In this document: in pieces, positions 24,996-34,382 of the stretch
Layout: each line of letters begins with the position of its first letter
Position numbering within the stretch: position 1 is the first letter of the stretch
NCBI GenBank assembly: GCA_964487555.1
Contig: CAZART010000039.1
Span: forward strand, 1-41,493
Source of the DNA: CAZART01 sp964487555
GTDB lineage: Bacteria > Bacteroidota > Rhodothermia > Rhodothermales > VXPQ01
Length of the DNA: 41,493 bases
Reading direction: 5' to 3'
Made by a program: the position numbers and the translations under genes
Notes under the pieces: generated by a model
Told to the model about the DNA's origin: nothing
The model's database searches: none
Seen by the model: only the letters and a program-made list of their open reading frames with translations

Positions 24996-25541
24996 CTACC
25001 TTACTGCCGTCGTGTCCATCGACAAAGTGTCCGCCGACGTGGTGTCTGACGGCATGGCGTCGCCCGGCGGTGCGGCCGCTTGATCCGTATTGAACATGTC
25101 GCGGTGGAGCTTCCACTCACCGTCCACATTCTTCCAGACGACGAGGTACTTGCCATGATCGATCTCCAATCCGTTCGGTCCCTGAAGGACGTATCTGCCG
25201 ACCTCGTAGGCCGTGTTGCCGGCCGTTTCAATTTCGACCGTCTCAAGATCGACACCGGTAACGCCCATTTCACCCATCTGCATAAATCCATCTCGGATCG
25301 CGTTGCCTTCTGCCATGGGCGCCCCCTGTGGCATCATGATGGCATCGTCCGTATAGAGCGTCATCAGGCTGTCCCACTGCTGCGCTGCGACGTACGTCTC
25401 GAATCTCTCGTTAACGGCTTCAATGTCCGTCTGCGTACCTTCAGCGTCGTACTCCGCGTCCGTCCGTTCGCCCGCACAGCCTACGAACAAGACGGCGGCA
25501 AACAAAATAGCTGGAGTACTGCGTCGTATAATTCTGGTCAT
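24996..25541 (-). CDS. SnoaL/DUF4440-like (NTF2-fold) lipoprotein
   Basis: A 181-aa secreted lipoprotein with signal AILFAAVLFVGC and an acidic linker. The body (about 38-150) has the NTF2-like pattern of ketosteroid-isomerase/DUF4440 proteins: VNERFETYVAAQQWDSLMTLYTDD split over the first helix and AIMMPQGAPMAEGNAIRDGF, then TAYEVGRYVL and KYLVVWKNVDGEWKLHRDMF. The C-terminal 25 residues are Ser/Thr/Asp-rich. Such proteins are often ligand-binding or small hydrolases; nothing marks a specific substrate. Monocistronic, with a clear terminator downstream. Confidence 0.85.
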   Translation of the reverse strand: MTRIIRRSTPAILFAAVLFVGCAGERTDAEYDAEGTQTDIEAVNERFETYVAAQQWDSLMTLYTDDAIMMPQGAPMAEGNAIRDGFMQMGEMGVTGVDLETVEIETAGNTAYEVGRYVLQGPNGLEIDHGKYLVVWKNVDGEWKLHRDMFNTDQAAAPPGDAMPSDTTSADTLSMDTTAVR

Positions 25542-25628
25542 TGGGAATTAGGGGATGTTGGGTGAGTTGGCCAAACGATTAATCTATTCCCCATCCGCCC
25601 AAATTAACAACTATTCAGATCGGCATCA

Positions 25629-27005
25629 CTACCTAATTACAATGATTTGGCGCGCTTTGACGTGCCGATCGGCATGGAGTCTAAGAATGTACACCCCGGA
25701 TGGAAGCGAGGATACATCGATGGAAACCGTCCCGGATGATGGAAGATGTGACCCTTCCGGATGTCCGCGCACGCGTCGTCCGAGCGCATCGAACAGATAC
25801 CATCGGACCTCCGAAATGGAGGCGACGTGATAGGAGAACTCTGCTGCGTCGGAGGCGGGATTCGGGTGAGGTGATTCCAGGTAAAACGGTCCCGGTACGG
25901 CGAGATCCATAGACGTAGCGCTCGAAGAATGCGGCCGAGCGGCCCAGGGCGTGAAATCCACCAACCCATTCACGGCGGCGCCGTCGCCGTCGGGATTGGT
26001 GGGATGGATCGGACCCCCCGCACCGTTCCAGTAATTGTCGGTCGCGACGATCGCCGCGGAGCCGGTATTCACGAGAGCGGGATCGCCGGGCTCGACCACG
26101 AAATCCGAACGCTCTACAAGGCCGGTACCCCCGCTAAACTGAAGGTAGACATCCTTGAGTATCGTATCGGTAATCTCGGCGTGGCCCGGACCATCCCCCA
26201 GGGACACGATGACGGCGGGAAACCGACCGAAATCGTCGGCCGGACGGATTTGGGCCCCGTTCATCTCGAGGGTCGCCTGTCCATTGACGATAAAACTGTC
26301 GAAGTATCCGAGCCGGATCTCCAGACCGGGAAGCACCGCCAGGCGCGCACCCTTGCTCACGGAGACATTGTTTGCAAAAGCGACAGGAAGATTTCCATAC
26401 GTTCGGATCGTGTCGTCGCGAACGATGCGCTGCGCATGAGGGTGAAAGACGGCGGCATCTGCGGAGAAGACGTTATCGGTGATCTCTGATGCCGGAAGAT
26501 CAATTTTCGTGTGGATGGGATGTTCGCTCTCAAAACTGCAGCGAGTGACGCGGATGGGCACGTCACCGTATAGGCGCAGGTGCCCTTCGCCTGTGAACCG
26601 CGTATCCTCAACAAGAAAATCGCCCTTTCCTGAGTTATAGAAATAAAGATGGTCGACGCTCGATCGGCGAATCTCCACGTGTCCGGCGGCGGAGCCTTCA
26701 TACTGAAGAAATGCGGCATCGAGGCCTCTCGTTTGGACGGGGCGGAAGACTGCGCTGTCGGCGGTGACTCGAGCGCCGTTGCCCACGAATACGGTCCCCG
26801 AAAAGCCGAATTCGACAACCGTTCCGGGGGTGATGGTGAGTGTTGCTCCGTTGCGGACGCCGACGTCGCGTGTAATACGATAAGGTCCGGCATCCGCTTG
26901 CCAGGTCACGCTCGTGAGGATGTCCTCCGTGACGGATGTCTGGCCGTACACCGAGCAGATAGGCCCCACGACCGCACCCAGCAGAATAATCAGCCGTACT
27001 TTCAT
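25629..27005 (-). CDS. Secreted right-handed beta-helix protein with T9SS sorting domain
   Basis: A 458-aa exported protein: signal ending VYGQ, then a beta-helix built from repeats such as NGATLTITPGTVVEFG and KGARLAVLPGLEIRLG, with NYWNGAGGPIHPTNPDGDG, a phrase common in such proteins. The C-terminal ~80 residues form a type A sorting domain (SPHPNPASDAAEF, WYLFDALGRRVRG, LPSGVYILRLHADRHV, RQIIVIR). So it should cross the outer membrane through T9SS and be anchored or released. No catalytic residues of pectate lyases are evident. It is 5 nt downstream of the collagen-like lipoprotein gene and probably acts with it at the surface. Confidence 0.87.
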   Translation of the reverse strand: MKVRLIILLGAVVGPICSVYGQTSVTEDILTSVTWQADAGPYRITRDVGVRNGATLTITPGTVVEFGFSGTVFVGNGARVTADSAVFRPVQTRGLDAAFLQYEGSAAGHVEIRRSSVDHLYFYNSGKGDFLVEDTRFTGEGHLRLYGDVPIRVTRCSFESEHPIHTKIDLPASEITDNVFSADAAVFHPHAQRIVRDDTIRTYGNLPVAFANNVSVSKGARLAVLPGLEIRLGYFDSFIVNGQATLEMNGAQIRPADDFGRFPAVIVSLGDGPGHAEITDTILKDVYLQFSGGTGLVERSDFVVEPGDPALVNTGSAAIVATDNYWNGAGGPIHPTNPDGDGAAVNGLVDFTPWAARPHSSSATSMDLAVPGPFYLESPHPNPASDAAEFSYHVASISEVRWYLFDALGRRVRGHPEGSHLPSSGTVSIDVSSLPSGVYILRLHADRHVKARQIIVIR

Positions 27006-27010
27006 GGGGA

Positions 27011-27649
27011 TTATCCGGAGAGCGAACGGGATCTTGCGATCAGCGTTTTGACGATCGGATCTAAGTTTTCGACTTTGTGTGTTTCCGTTTTCCCGGCTGC
27101 ACCGGTCGTGTCCGCCGGCGGCATGATAATGACCTTCAGCCGACCCGCCGGCAGACCGGAAGGATCGATGAAATCCGCGGACGTGATGTAGAGCAGGAAG
27201 ATGCCGCCGGGCTCATAGCCGTAGTTCATTTCGATGGTCTCGTCCGGTCCGGTGAGCGTCCAGGGTAGCGCGAGCCAGCGATCGCCCAGATCGAAGAAAA
27301 TGGAAACGTGGCCCTTCTCGTGAACCTCCTGTGTGATCTCTTCCATCTCAAAGCGAACGACGCCCAGGTATTCCTCGGAGGTGATGTCGGCCGTGCTGAA
27401 TTCAATGATGCGGACGATCATGGCGGAGTTTCCCGGCGGTCCTTGCGGACCCTCGGGACCCATCGGGCCGTCTTCTCCGGATGGTCCGGCGGGCCCTTCG
27501 GGTCCCGGGGCACCGTCGGCACCATTCGTACCATCGAGCCCATCGCGGCCATCCCGGCCGTCGCGACCGTCCAATCCGGCCAGGCTATCGCAGCCGGCGC
27601 AGACGAGAAACGCTGCCGTTAAGATTGAGAATACGTAGCGATATGACAT
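27011..27649 (-). CDS. Collagen-like lipoprotein
   Basis: A 212-aa envelope protein with signal FLVCAGC, then about 16 uninterrupted Gly-X-Y triplets at about 25-75, first acidic/basic (LDGRDGRDGRDGLDG) and then Pro-rich (GPEGPAGPSGEDGP). A globular C-terminal domain follows (about 78-200) with IRIIEFSTADITSEEYLG-like residues. The triplets can form a triple helix, making a trimeric stalk with the globular domain as head. Similar collagen-stalk lipoproteins occur sporadically in Bacteroidota. It is followed at 5 nt by the beta-helix gene. Confidence 0.88.
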   Translation of the reverse strand: MSYRYVFSILTAAFLVCAGCDSLAGLDGRDGRDGRDGLDGTNGADGAPGPEGPAGPSGEDGPMGPEGPQGPPGNSAMIVRIIEFSTADITSEEYLGVVRFEMEEITQEVHEKGHVSIFFDLGDRWLALPWTLTGPDETIEMNYGYEPGGIFLLYITSADFIDPSGLPAGRLKVIIMPPADTTGAAGKTETHKVENLDPIVKTLIARSRSLSG

Positions 27650-28131
27650 GGCTGCGCCGAACGACTGAAGTCTCTATTCCAAGCCCCCTACACCGCTGAT
27701 CCACAAAAGATATGCCGCGGGCGGCGGTGAGGCTGATCGTTCAGCCACCGCTGGACGGAGAAACGTGCGCCATAAAGGCGTGCTGGATGCGATTTCGGCG
27801 TGCTACCGACATTTTGTGGTACTTGCCCCCGCATCCGACATCGGGCACCGGAGGCAATGCATGACCTCCTCGCCTGCGAGGTCTACCTCGGATTTGTGTC
27901 AATAGAAGTCTCATTCCAATGCATCCGTGCGGGTGTGGTAGTGGAAAAACGTGGGACAGAACCTTGATTACGTAGTGGACCGTGGCTATCGGGTTCTAGA
28001 GCCGCCCGGTTTGGTTACACCAGCCGGTCATTTTTTGACCGCCTGTATCGAAAGTGTAACAGGACCTACACAACACGTTCTCCGCGGCGCGGGTACTAGA
28101 TCCTCGTGTTGATTGTGGGGCTTACGTAAGA
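27650..28131. other. Gene-free stretch with three stem-loops
   Basis: 482 nt between divergent genes with no credible coding frame. Three inverted repeats are seen: 27724-27751 (GCGGT and GGCTGA arms pairing with TCAGCC and ACCGC around TCGT), 27863-27883 (GACCTCCTCGC with GCGAGGTC) and a nested pair at 28014-28060 (GTTACAC with GTGTAAC enclosing CGGTCA-TTTTT-TGACCG). None has a following T-run in a useful place. They may be promoter-proximal sites, or parts of an untranslated RNA. Confidence 0.5.
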
Positions 28132-28662
28132 ATGAGCGCGCGACGACATGTAGTCGGTAGAACATGTACGAAGTATCAGCCGCGGACTGTTGGTCCCGCG
28201 GGCCACATGGGTATTCAATCGGAAGCAGGAGAATGGAGGGAGCCGCGGAATGACCCGTCTCGCTCAGTTCGCTACGAACTAAAGATTGAGCTTCGACGCC
28301 TCGAACGGCGCGGGCGGGGAGATAGTCCCTACGCCTCCGCAATACGAGAGGTATTATGGGTGCTCTCCCATAGCCACAACGACCATCTCGTTTCCCTCCT
28401 CGAGCGTGAGATGAGCCGACCGGTGCATAGCGAAGCCGATGAGCCGTATGCGCGGGCTCTCCGAATAGTACTTGCAGAGCTGGATGAGACGGAAAAGTCG
28501 ACGCACGAGTTGTTCACATACTATCTGCGTCGCCTCGAGCGCCAGGGCCGTGGCAATGAACCATTCGCTCGGGCCATTCGGGAAGCACTCGCGTCGAACG
28601 ACACGTCCAGGCTCACTGCACTGCTTCGCGGCCGGATGAAGGATGAGGGAGGTCGCGAATAG
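28132..28662 (+). CDS. Unrecognised protein with about 40-residue internal repeats
   Basis: 176 aa (an ATG at 28207 giving 151 aa is an alternative start). Three related segments are visible: LRRLERRGRGDSPYASAIRE then HLVSLLEREM; EADEPYARALRIVLAEL; and LRRLERQGRGNEPFARAIRE then RLTALLRGRM. The common core is Pro-(Tyr/Phe)-Ala-x-Ala-(Ile/Leu)-Arg with an LRRLER helix before it. The first and third copies are very close, so the repeat probably arose by duplication. The pattern is amphipathic and Arg-rich: all-helical, soluble, no signal peptide. No known family. It converges with the FtsX permease gene 3 nt away. Confidence 0.65.
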   Translation: MSARRHVVGRTCTKYQPRTVGPAGHMGIQSEAGEWREPRNDPSRSVRYELKIELRRLERRGRGDSPYASAIREVLWVLSHSHNDHLVSLLEREMSRPVHSEADEPYARALRIVLAELDETEKSTHELFTYYLRRLERQGRGNEPFARAIREALASNDTSRLTALLRGRMKDEGGRE

Positions 28663-28665
28663 TTT

Positions 28666-31074
28666 CTATTCATCACGGAGGGCTCTCACGGGATCCGCCG
28701 TCGCGGCGCGGAGTGCCTGATAGCTTACCGTCGCCAGAGAAAGTACGAGCACAAACCCCCCCGCTGCCGCGAACGTCCATCCGGAGACGTCCACCCGATA
28801 CGCGAACGACTCCAGCCAGCGTTGCGCCAGAATATAGGCAGCCGGAACGGCGGCCACGCAGGCAACCAGGACGAGTACAGCCGTCTCTTTCGACAGTATC
28901 AAGAGGATCCGTGATACGGACGCCCCCAGCACCTTTCGAATCCCGATTTCCTTCGTCCGCTCCTCGATGAGAAAAGCGGCGAGACCGAACAATCCAAGAC
29001 ACGCAATTGCAATGGCGAGACCTGCAAAGAGCCCGAGCGTCGTGAAGAGGCGCTCTTCGGAGGCATAAAACTCTCCGAAAGCATCATCGAGAAATTTGTA
29101 CTCGAACGGGTATCGGGATTCGAAGGCGTTCCACTGGGATTCGATGTAGCTGAGGGTGCCCGCCAGATCGCCTCCGCGTACGCGAGCGGATACGTATCCG
29201 GCGCCCGTCGTGTCGATGATAAAGGCCGTCGGATCGATCATCCGGTGGAGTGATTCGAAGTGAAAGTCTTCGACCACGCCGATTATGATGCCTCCGGTCA
29301 GCTCTCCCTGCACATCCAAACGCTTGCCGATAGGATCGGTCCACTCCAGACGTCGCGCAAGCGCCTCATTGATAACGACGCCGTTTTGAAGCTCAGACGG
29401 CCGCTCCTTCGAAAAAAACCGCCCGCGAACGACGTTCAGGTCATAGGTTTCCAGCATTTCCGGCCCGGCGATGCGTTGGATGGGAACGGTCCACACCTCC
29501 TCCTCCGGACGTCCCTCCGGTTTCAGGGTGAAGCTCATCGTACCATGCCCCGGCACGTTCTTGCCCGCGGCAACATGCGCGATGTTAGGATGGCGACCCA
29601 GCTGTGTAGCAAAGGCGTCATACCGCTCCTCAATGGCCGTACCTCCCGTATTCAAGACGATGATCTGATCGGCTGCGTAGCCCAGCCGGGCATCTTCAAG
29701 GAACTGCATCTGGTGATACACGACAGCCGTGGCGATCAGAAGCGCGATCGAGATAGTGAACTGCGTGGCGACGAGAATCTGGCGCGGGAGGGCCGCGCCG
29801 CCGGCTCCGCCTGAACCGCCCCGACCGCCTCGCAACGCTCTCGCCGGCGCACAGGCAGACTGGAGCAGTGCCGGATATGCGCCGGCGGCCAGACCAATCA
29901 CGAGGGCGGCGAGGACGATGGCGATCAACATTTCCGGTTGTGCCGCGTCGAACCGGATAGTGCGGCCGGTAAAGGCGTTGAATGCCGGAAGGCTGAGCTG
30001 AACGATAGCCGCAGCAACGAGCACGGACGGCACACTTACCAGGACGGCTTCGCCAACGAACTGCAGCGCAAGCGCTCGCCGTGTCGCTCCGAGCGACTTA
30101 CGGATGCCGACCTCACCTATCCGGCGGCGTGCGCGGGCGGTCGAGAGGTTCACGAAGTTGACCCCTGCAACGAAGAGAACCAGCAGTCCGATGCTCGCGA
30201 ACACGTACACGTAGAGCCGATTTCCAACCAGGACGCTGCGTGCGTGGAGGATGTGAGATGAGCCCAGGTAAACGTCCGACATCGGCTGCAGGTAGAGCCG
30301 GTACTGCTCGGCGCGCTCCGCGAAGTGCCTCTCCATAAACGCAGGCAGGCGCCGGTCGATGTGGCCAGGATCGGCGTCGGTCCTCAGCAGAACGTACGTG
30401 AAGAGCGACCGCGTCCACCAGTTGTTCATCCACGCGTATTCCAGGGAGCCCAGTCCCGGCACCGTCGAAGACCAGGACACGATGGCCTCAAACTGGAGGT
30501 GAGACTGATTCGGTGCGGGCTCCGCAATACCGGTGATGGTGTACATTTGATCATCGACACCGATTACCGTCTTCCCGATCGGATCCGTCTCACCGAAGAG
30601 CGCTTCGGCGACTTCGGGGATCAGCACGATCGACATCGGCGCTTCCAGGGCCGTCGTCGGATCTCCACGCCGGAGCGTGAAATCGAACACCTCGAAGAAA
30701 TTGCGATCGGCGAAGATCACGAGGGGCAGTTTCGTTGAGATGTTTTCTCGGGAAAGTACGACGGCGTCGAACCACGGCAGAATGCGCGTAGCCGCCTCGA
30801 CGTCCGCGAAATCTTCGACGAGAGTAGGGCCCATGAGCCCGGACGTCACGGCATGATGCTCCATGGCGCCGGTCTCGCGAATTTCCGCCGTGTTGAGCCG
30901 GTAGATGTGGTCGACCTTCTTGTGAAAGTCGTCGAAGGCGAGCTCATGCCGAACAAAAAGGAAGATCAGCAGGCAGCATGCCGCTCCGGCGGTAAGGCCG
31001 AGTACGTTGATGAATGTCTGGCCGGGATGGCGCTTCATCCGGCGCCAGGCCGTCGTCAGATAGTTGTGCAGCAT
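28666..31074 (-). CDS. MacB/FtsX-type ABC transporter permease with two FtsX domains
   Basis: About 802 aa from the ATG at 31074, which gives the family start LHNYLTTAWRRMKRHPGQTF. Layout: helix 1, a MacB periplasmic core domain (about 50-250), an FtsX helix block (about 285-420) containing ARARRRIGEVGIRKSLGATR, a second periplasmic core domain, and a second FtsX block with ERTKEIGIRKVLGASVSRIL, ending in TADPVRALRDE. These long duplicated permeases are abundant in Bacteroidota, and usually export or mechanotransmit with an ATPase encoded elsewhere; none lies here. The ORF extends upstream another 76 residues without family resemblance. Confidence 0.92.
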   Translation of the reverse strand: MLHNYLTTAWRRMKRHPGQTFINVLGLTAGAACCLLIFLFVRHELAFDDFHKKVDHIYRLNTAEIRETGAMEHHAVTSGLMGPTLVEDFADVEAATRILPWFDAVVLSRENISTKLPLVIFADRNFFEVFDFTLRRGDPTTALEAPMSIVLIPEVAEALFGETDPIGKTVIGVDDQMYTITGIAEPAPNQSHLQFEAIVSWSSTVPGLGSLEYAWMNNWWTRSLFTYVLLRTDADPGHIDRRLPAFMERHFAERAEQYRLYLQPMSDVYLGSSHILHARSVLVGNRLYVYVFASIGLLVLFVAGVNFVNLSTARARRRIGEVGIRKSLGATRRALALQFVGEAVLVSVPSVLVAAAIVQLSLPAFNAFTGRTIRFDAAQPEMLIAIVLAALVIGLAAGAYPALLQSACAPARALRGGRGGSGGAGGAALPRQILVATQFTISIALLIATAVVYHQMQFLEDARLGYAADQIIVLNTGGTAIEERYDAFATQLGRHPNIAHVAAGKNVPGHGTMSFTLKPEGRPEEEVWTVPIQRIAGPEMLETYDLNVVRGRFFSKERPSELQNGVVINEALARRLEWTDPIGKRLDVQGELTGGIIIGVVEDFHFESLHRMIDPTAFIIDTTGAGYVSARVRGGDLAGTLSYIESQWNAFESRYPFEYKFLDDAFGEFYASEERLFTTLGLFAGLAIAIACLGLFGLAAFLIEERTKEIGIRKVLGASVSRILLILSKETAVLVLVACVAAVPAAYILAQRWLESFAYRVDVSGWTFAAAGGFVLVLSLATVSYQALRAATADPVRALRDE

Positions 31075-31366
31075 AGGTCGGTCATACTCGTCTGCACGTC
31101 GGCTTACGAAAGTCGTGCCATACGCCTGGTGCTCGGGGCGAAGGGATCCGGTTTCGGTCGTGGTGCCGGCGGCGATCGTCCGTCCGCGAACACCGCCCGT
31201 TCGATTCCGACCCAGATCGATACGCCATCCTGCCAAAGAAAATCGATACGCAATCGTCCCAACAGAAGACGTGTTGCTCCGGAACGACGACGCAGCCGGC
31301 AAGTCGATACGGGGTACAAAAACATCCTCAATCTCACGAGCCGGGCCACCGGATTAGCAGACGCCC
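31075..31366. other. Divergent spacer between permease and macro-domain genes
   Basis: 292 nt between divergent starts. It contains in-frame open sequence upstream of the permease that does not look coding, and no clear operator or hairpin was seen. Promoters for both genes are expected here but no convincing boxes were found. Confidence 0.3.
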
Positions 31367-31897
31367 ATGAAGATCAAGGTCGCAGACGTCACTATCGAGT
31401 GCATCCAGGGCAACATTGCCGATCAACCGGATATCGAGGCGATCGTTAACGCCGCAAACGCCGAGCTCCGAACGGGGGGCGGCGTAGCCGGCGCCATCCA
31501 TCGCGCGGCCGGCCCAGCTCTGGAGGAAGAAGCGGTACCCCTCGGGCCCATCGAGCCCGGCGAAGCCGTGATCACGAGCGGCCAAGGTCTTCCCAATGAT
31601 TATGTCATCCACGTGCTCGGACCCGTTTACGGAAGAGACGAACCCTCCGACGAGATACTGGCGCAGTGTTACGAAGAGGCGCTGGATCTCGCGGACGAGA
31701 ACGGCATCGAATCTATCGCGTTGCCGGCGGTATCGACCGGAGCATTCGGATATCCGCTCGAAGAAGCGGCGGATATCGCGATCGACACCGTGATGAGCCG
31801 GGCGCCTGACCTCTCGAGTGTGAAGCGAATCCGCTTGGTGCTTTTCGACGAGAACGCGCTCCGCGTCTACGAGCGGCTCCTTGAGGAGAAGAGTTAA
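31367..31897 (+). CDS. Macro-domain protein (ADP-ribose / O-acetyl-ADP-ribose hydrolase-like)
   Basis: A 176-aa single macro domain. It shows VECIQGNIAD-type beta strand (here IECIQGNIAD), the ADP-ribose-binding IVNAANAEL, GGGVAGAIHRAAG and the loop PAVSTGAFGYP. The domain binds ADP-ribose and often removes ADP-ribose or acetyl groups from proteins, RNA or metabolites. No ADP-ribosyltransferase or toxin is visible next to it, so nothing says which substrate. No signal peptide; cytoplasmic. It starts divergently from the permease. Confidence 0.93.
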   Translation: MKIKVADVTIECIQGNIADQPDIEAIVNAANAELRTGGGVAGAIHRAAGPALEEEAVPLGPIEPGEAVITSGQGLPNDYVIHVLGPVYGRDEPSDEILAQCYEEALDLADENGIESIALPAVSTGAFGYPLEEAADIAIDTVMSRAPDLSSVKRIRLVLFDENALRVYERLLEEKS

Positions 31898-32028
31898 ATT
31901 CTCGACAAAGGATACGATGGAAGCGCGACCAAAATGGGATCCCCGTTGCACGAATCGCCTCGAGAGTAGTTATCATCTCCTGAGACTTTTCGTAACCACC
32001 CGGCGCGGGCACAGAAACGCGGAGCTCC

Positions 32029-34296
32029 ATGATGAAAACCAACTTTTGCACAGCACTGGTCGTTCTTCTCTCCTTCCTATTCGTTACGTCCGTATATGCG
32101 CAGCGCATCGACGAGCGCATCGAAGCCTTGCTCGAAGACATGACCCTCGAGGAAAAAATCGGGCAGATGACGCAGGTCACGCTGGCCGTCGTGGCTCGCG
32201 AGGGGTTGGGACCCTACGATGCGGAGCTCGATCCGGTGAAGCTGCGCCGGGCCCTCGTCGAGTACAAGGTTGGATCGGTGCTGAACGTAGCCGATCATGC
32301 GAACACCGTCGAGCACTGGCACGCACTCATCACGCAGATGCAGGACGTCGCCACGGATGAAACGCGCCTCGGCATTCCTGTGATATACGGGATCGATGCG
32401 GTTCACGGCGCGAACTACCTCATCGGCGCCACCATCTTCCCGCACAATATCGGCCTTGCGGCGACCTTCGACACCACACTCGCCCGTGAGGCGGGCGCCA
32501 TCACCGCCTACGAAACGCGCGTATCAGGCATACCGTGGAATTTCGCTCCCGTGCTCGACCTCGGTCGCCACCCCGTCTGGCCGCGTTTCTATGAGACGTT
32601 CGGAGAGGACGTTTTGCTGGCGAAATCCATGGGCGCGGCAGGTGTTCGAGGTATGCAGTCGGATCTCATCGAAGGGCCCGACGTCGTCGCCGCCTGTGCC
32701 AAGCACTACGTCGGCTACTCCGTTCCGTTAAGTGGAAAGGACCGCACCTCCGCCCTGATCCCTGAGCGACAGCTTCGCGAATACTTTCTGCCGCCGTTCC
32801 AGGCAGCCATCGATGCCGGCATCAAGACGCTCATGGTGAACTCCGGCGACGTCAACGGCATTCCGGTACATGCCAGTCATTTTCTACTGACGGACGTCCT
32901 TCGCGACGAACTGGGATTTGACGGGGTTGTCGTGACGGACTGGGAGGACATTATAAAAATGCACCGGGTCCATCGTACGGCGCCGTCGGTAAAGGAGGCC
33001 ACGCTGCAAGCGCTGCACGCCGGCATCGACATGGCCATGGTGCCCAACGACTTTAGCTTCTACGACGATGCGCTCGAGCTGGTGAACGAAGGCGCCGTCA
33101 CGGAGAACCGCATCGACGAGTCGGTCCGACGCATTCTTCGGTTGAAGTTTGAGCTGGGCCTCTTCGATGATCCATATCCGGGCGATTTCTCGACCGCCGA
33201 CATTAATACCAACAGCTTTGAGGAGACGAACCTCGAGTCCGCTCGACGTAGCCTTACGTTGTTGAAAAACGACAATAGCGTGCTTCCACTGCGTGATGGT
33301 GCGCGCGTGCTCGTGACGGGTCCGGCAGCCAACTCGATGACGGCCCTCAACGGCGGGTGGACGTACACCTGGCAGGGCAGCGATCCGAGCCGTTATCCGG
33401 AGGACAAGCCGACACTGCTTGATGCCCTTCGTGCGCGCCTGGGGGAGAACGCGGTTGACTTCGTCGAGGGGGTCTCGTTCGAGGCCGAAATCGACATCGA
33501 TGCCGCCGTCGCCGCCGCCCGCAGGGCGGGCGTCGTGGTTGTCGCCGTCGGTGAAGACGCCTATGCCGAGACACCCGGAAACATCGACGACCTGACCTTG
33601 CCGGCGGCTCAGCTGTCGCTCGTGCGGGCGATTGCGGAAACCGGTACGCCCGTCGTCCTCGTGCTGGTCGAGGGGCGGCCGCGCCTGCTGGCAGGGGTCG
33701 CCGATGCCGCGGACGCCGTGCTCATGGCCTACTGGCCCGGCATGCAGGGTGGTCGCGCCATCACGGACGTGCTCGTCGGAGACGTGAATCCGAGCGGGCG
33801 GCTGCCGTTCACGTATCCACGAGCCCCTCACGACCTCGTGCCGTACGACCATCCGGTCAGCTCATCCTTCGGCATCTGGCTGAACGAGCAGACCGCCTTC
33901 AATCCGCAGTGGACCTTCGGCGAGGGCCTAAGCTATACGAGCTTCTCGTACGACGACCTGACAATTGCCGACCGCGAGTTGGGCACCGGCGAATCCGTCG
34001 AAGTCTCCGTGACCGTGACGAACACCGGCGACCGAGCCGGCCACGAGACGGTGCTCGTCTTCATCGCCGACGAGTACGCCACCATCGCTCCCTCCGTACG
34101 TCGCCTGCGAGCCTTTCGTCCTATCGAACTTGCGCCGGGTGCGTTGCAGCAGGTTTCCTTCTCGATCCCGGTCTCTGATCTGGCGTTCGTGGGTCCCGAT
34201 CAGGAGTGGATCGTTGAACCGGGCACGTTCCAGGTGGAAGTAGGCGGTCTCGAGGCGGCTTTCGAAATGGTCGGCGAGGAAGCGACGACACGGTAG
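32029..34296 (+). CDS. Secreted glycoside hydrolase family 3 (beta-glucosidase-like)
   Basis: A 755-aa exported exo-glycosidase. Signal peptide ending VYAQ, GH3 N-terminal barrel (about 25-370) with IPVIYGIDAVHGANY, AKHYVGYS and nucleophile Asp304 in VVTDWEDI; the (alpha/beta)6 domain (about 390-600) with the likely acid/base Glu in GEDAYAETPGN; then a fibronectin-III-like domain (about 640-750) starting TVTNTGDRAGHE. No sorting domain, so periplasmic. It faces the rest of the polysaccharide genes convergently. Exact sugar (glucose, xylose or mannose-linked glucose) cannot be read from motifs. Confidence 0.94.
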   Translation: MMKTNFCTALVVLLSFLFVTSVYAQRIDERIEALLEDMTLEEKIGQMTQVTLAVVAREGLGPYDAELDPVKLRRALVEYKVGSVLNVADHANTVEHWHALITQMQDVATDETRLGIPVIYGIDAVHGANYLIGATIFPHNIGLAATFDTTLAREAGAITAYETRVSGIPWNFAPVLDLGRHPVWPRFYETFGEDVLLAKSMGAAGVRGMQSDLIEGPDVVAACAKHYVGYSVPLSGKDRTSALIPERQLREYFLPPFQAAIDAGIKTLMVNSGDVNGIPVHASHFLLTDVLRDELGFDGVVVTDWEDIIKMHRVHRTAPSVKEATLQALHAGIDMAMVPNDFSFYDDALELVNEGAVTENRIDESVRRILRLKFELGLFDDPYPGDFSTADINTNSFEETNLESARRSLTLLKNDNSVLPLRDGARVLVTGPAANSMTALNGGWTYTWQGSDPSRYPEDKPTLLDALRARLGENAVDFVEGVSFEAEIDIDAAVAAARRAGVVVVAVGEDAYAETPGNIDDLTLPAAQLSLVRAIAETGTPVVLVLVEGRPRLLAGVADAADAVLMAYWPGMQGGRAITDVLVGDVNPSGRLPFTYPRAPHDLVPYDHPVSSSFGIWLNEQTAFNPQWTFGEGLSYTSFSYDDLTIADRELGTGESVEVSVTVTNTGDRAGHETVLVFIADEYATIAPSVRRLRAFRPIELAPGALQQVSFSIPVSDLAFVGPDQEWIVEPGTFQVEVGGLEAAFEMVGEEATTR

Positions 34297-34382
34297 TTTT
34301 TGTGTTCGAGCCCGGGCGGGCGTCGGCGGTCGGTGGCGCCCCGCCAAGCTGTATGCCGGCGCACGCACCATGATTTCTCACG

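Noticed and set aside
31075..31302. 76-residue N-terminal extension of the permease
   Set aside because: The family starts at LHNYLTTAWRRMKRHPG, immediately after the ATG at 31074.
34297..34382. GC-rich inverted repeat after GH3 as terminator
   Set aside because: Stem arms match only imperfectly and there is no T-run on either strand.
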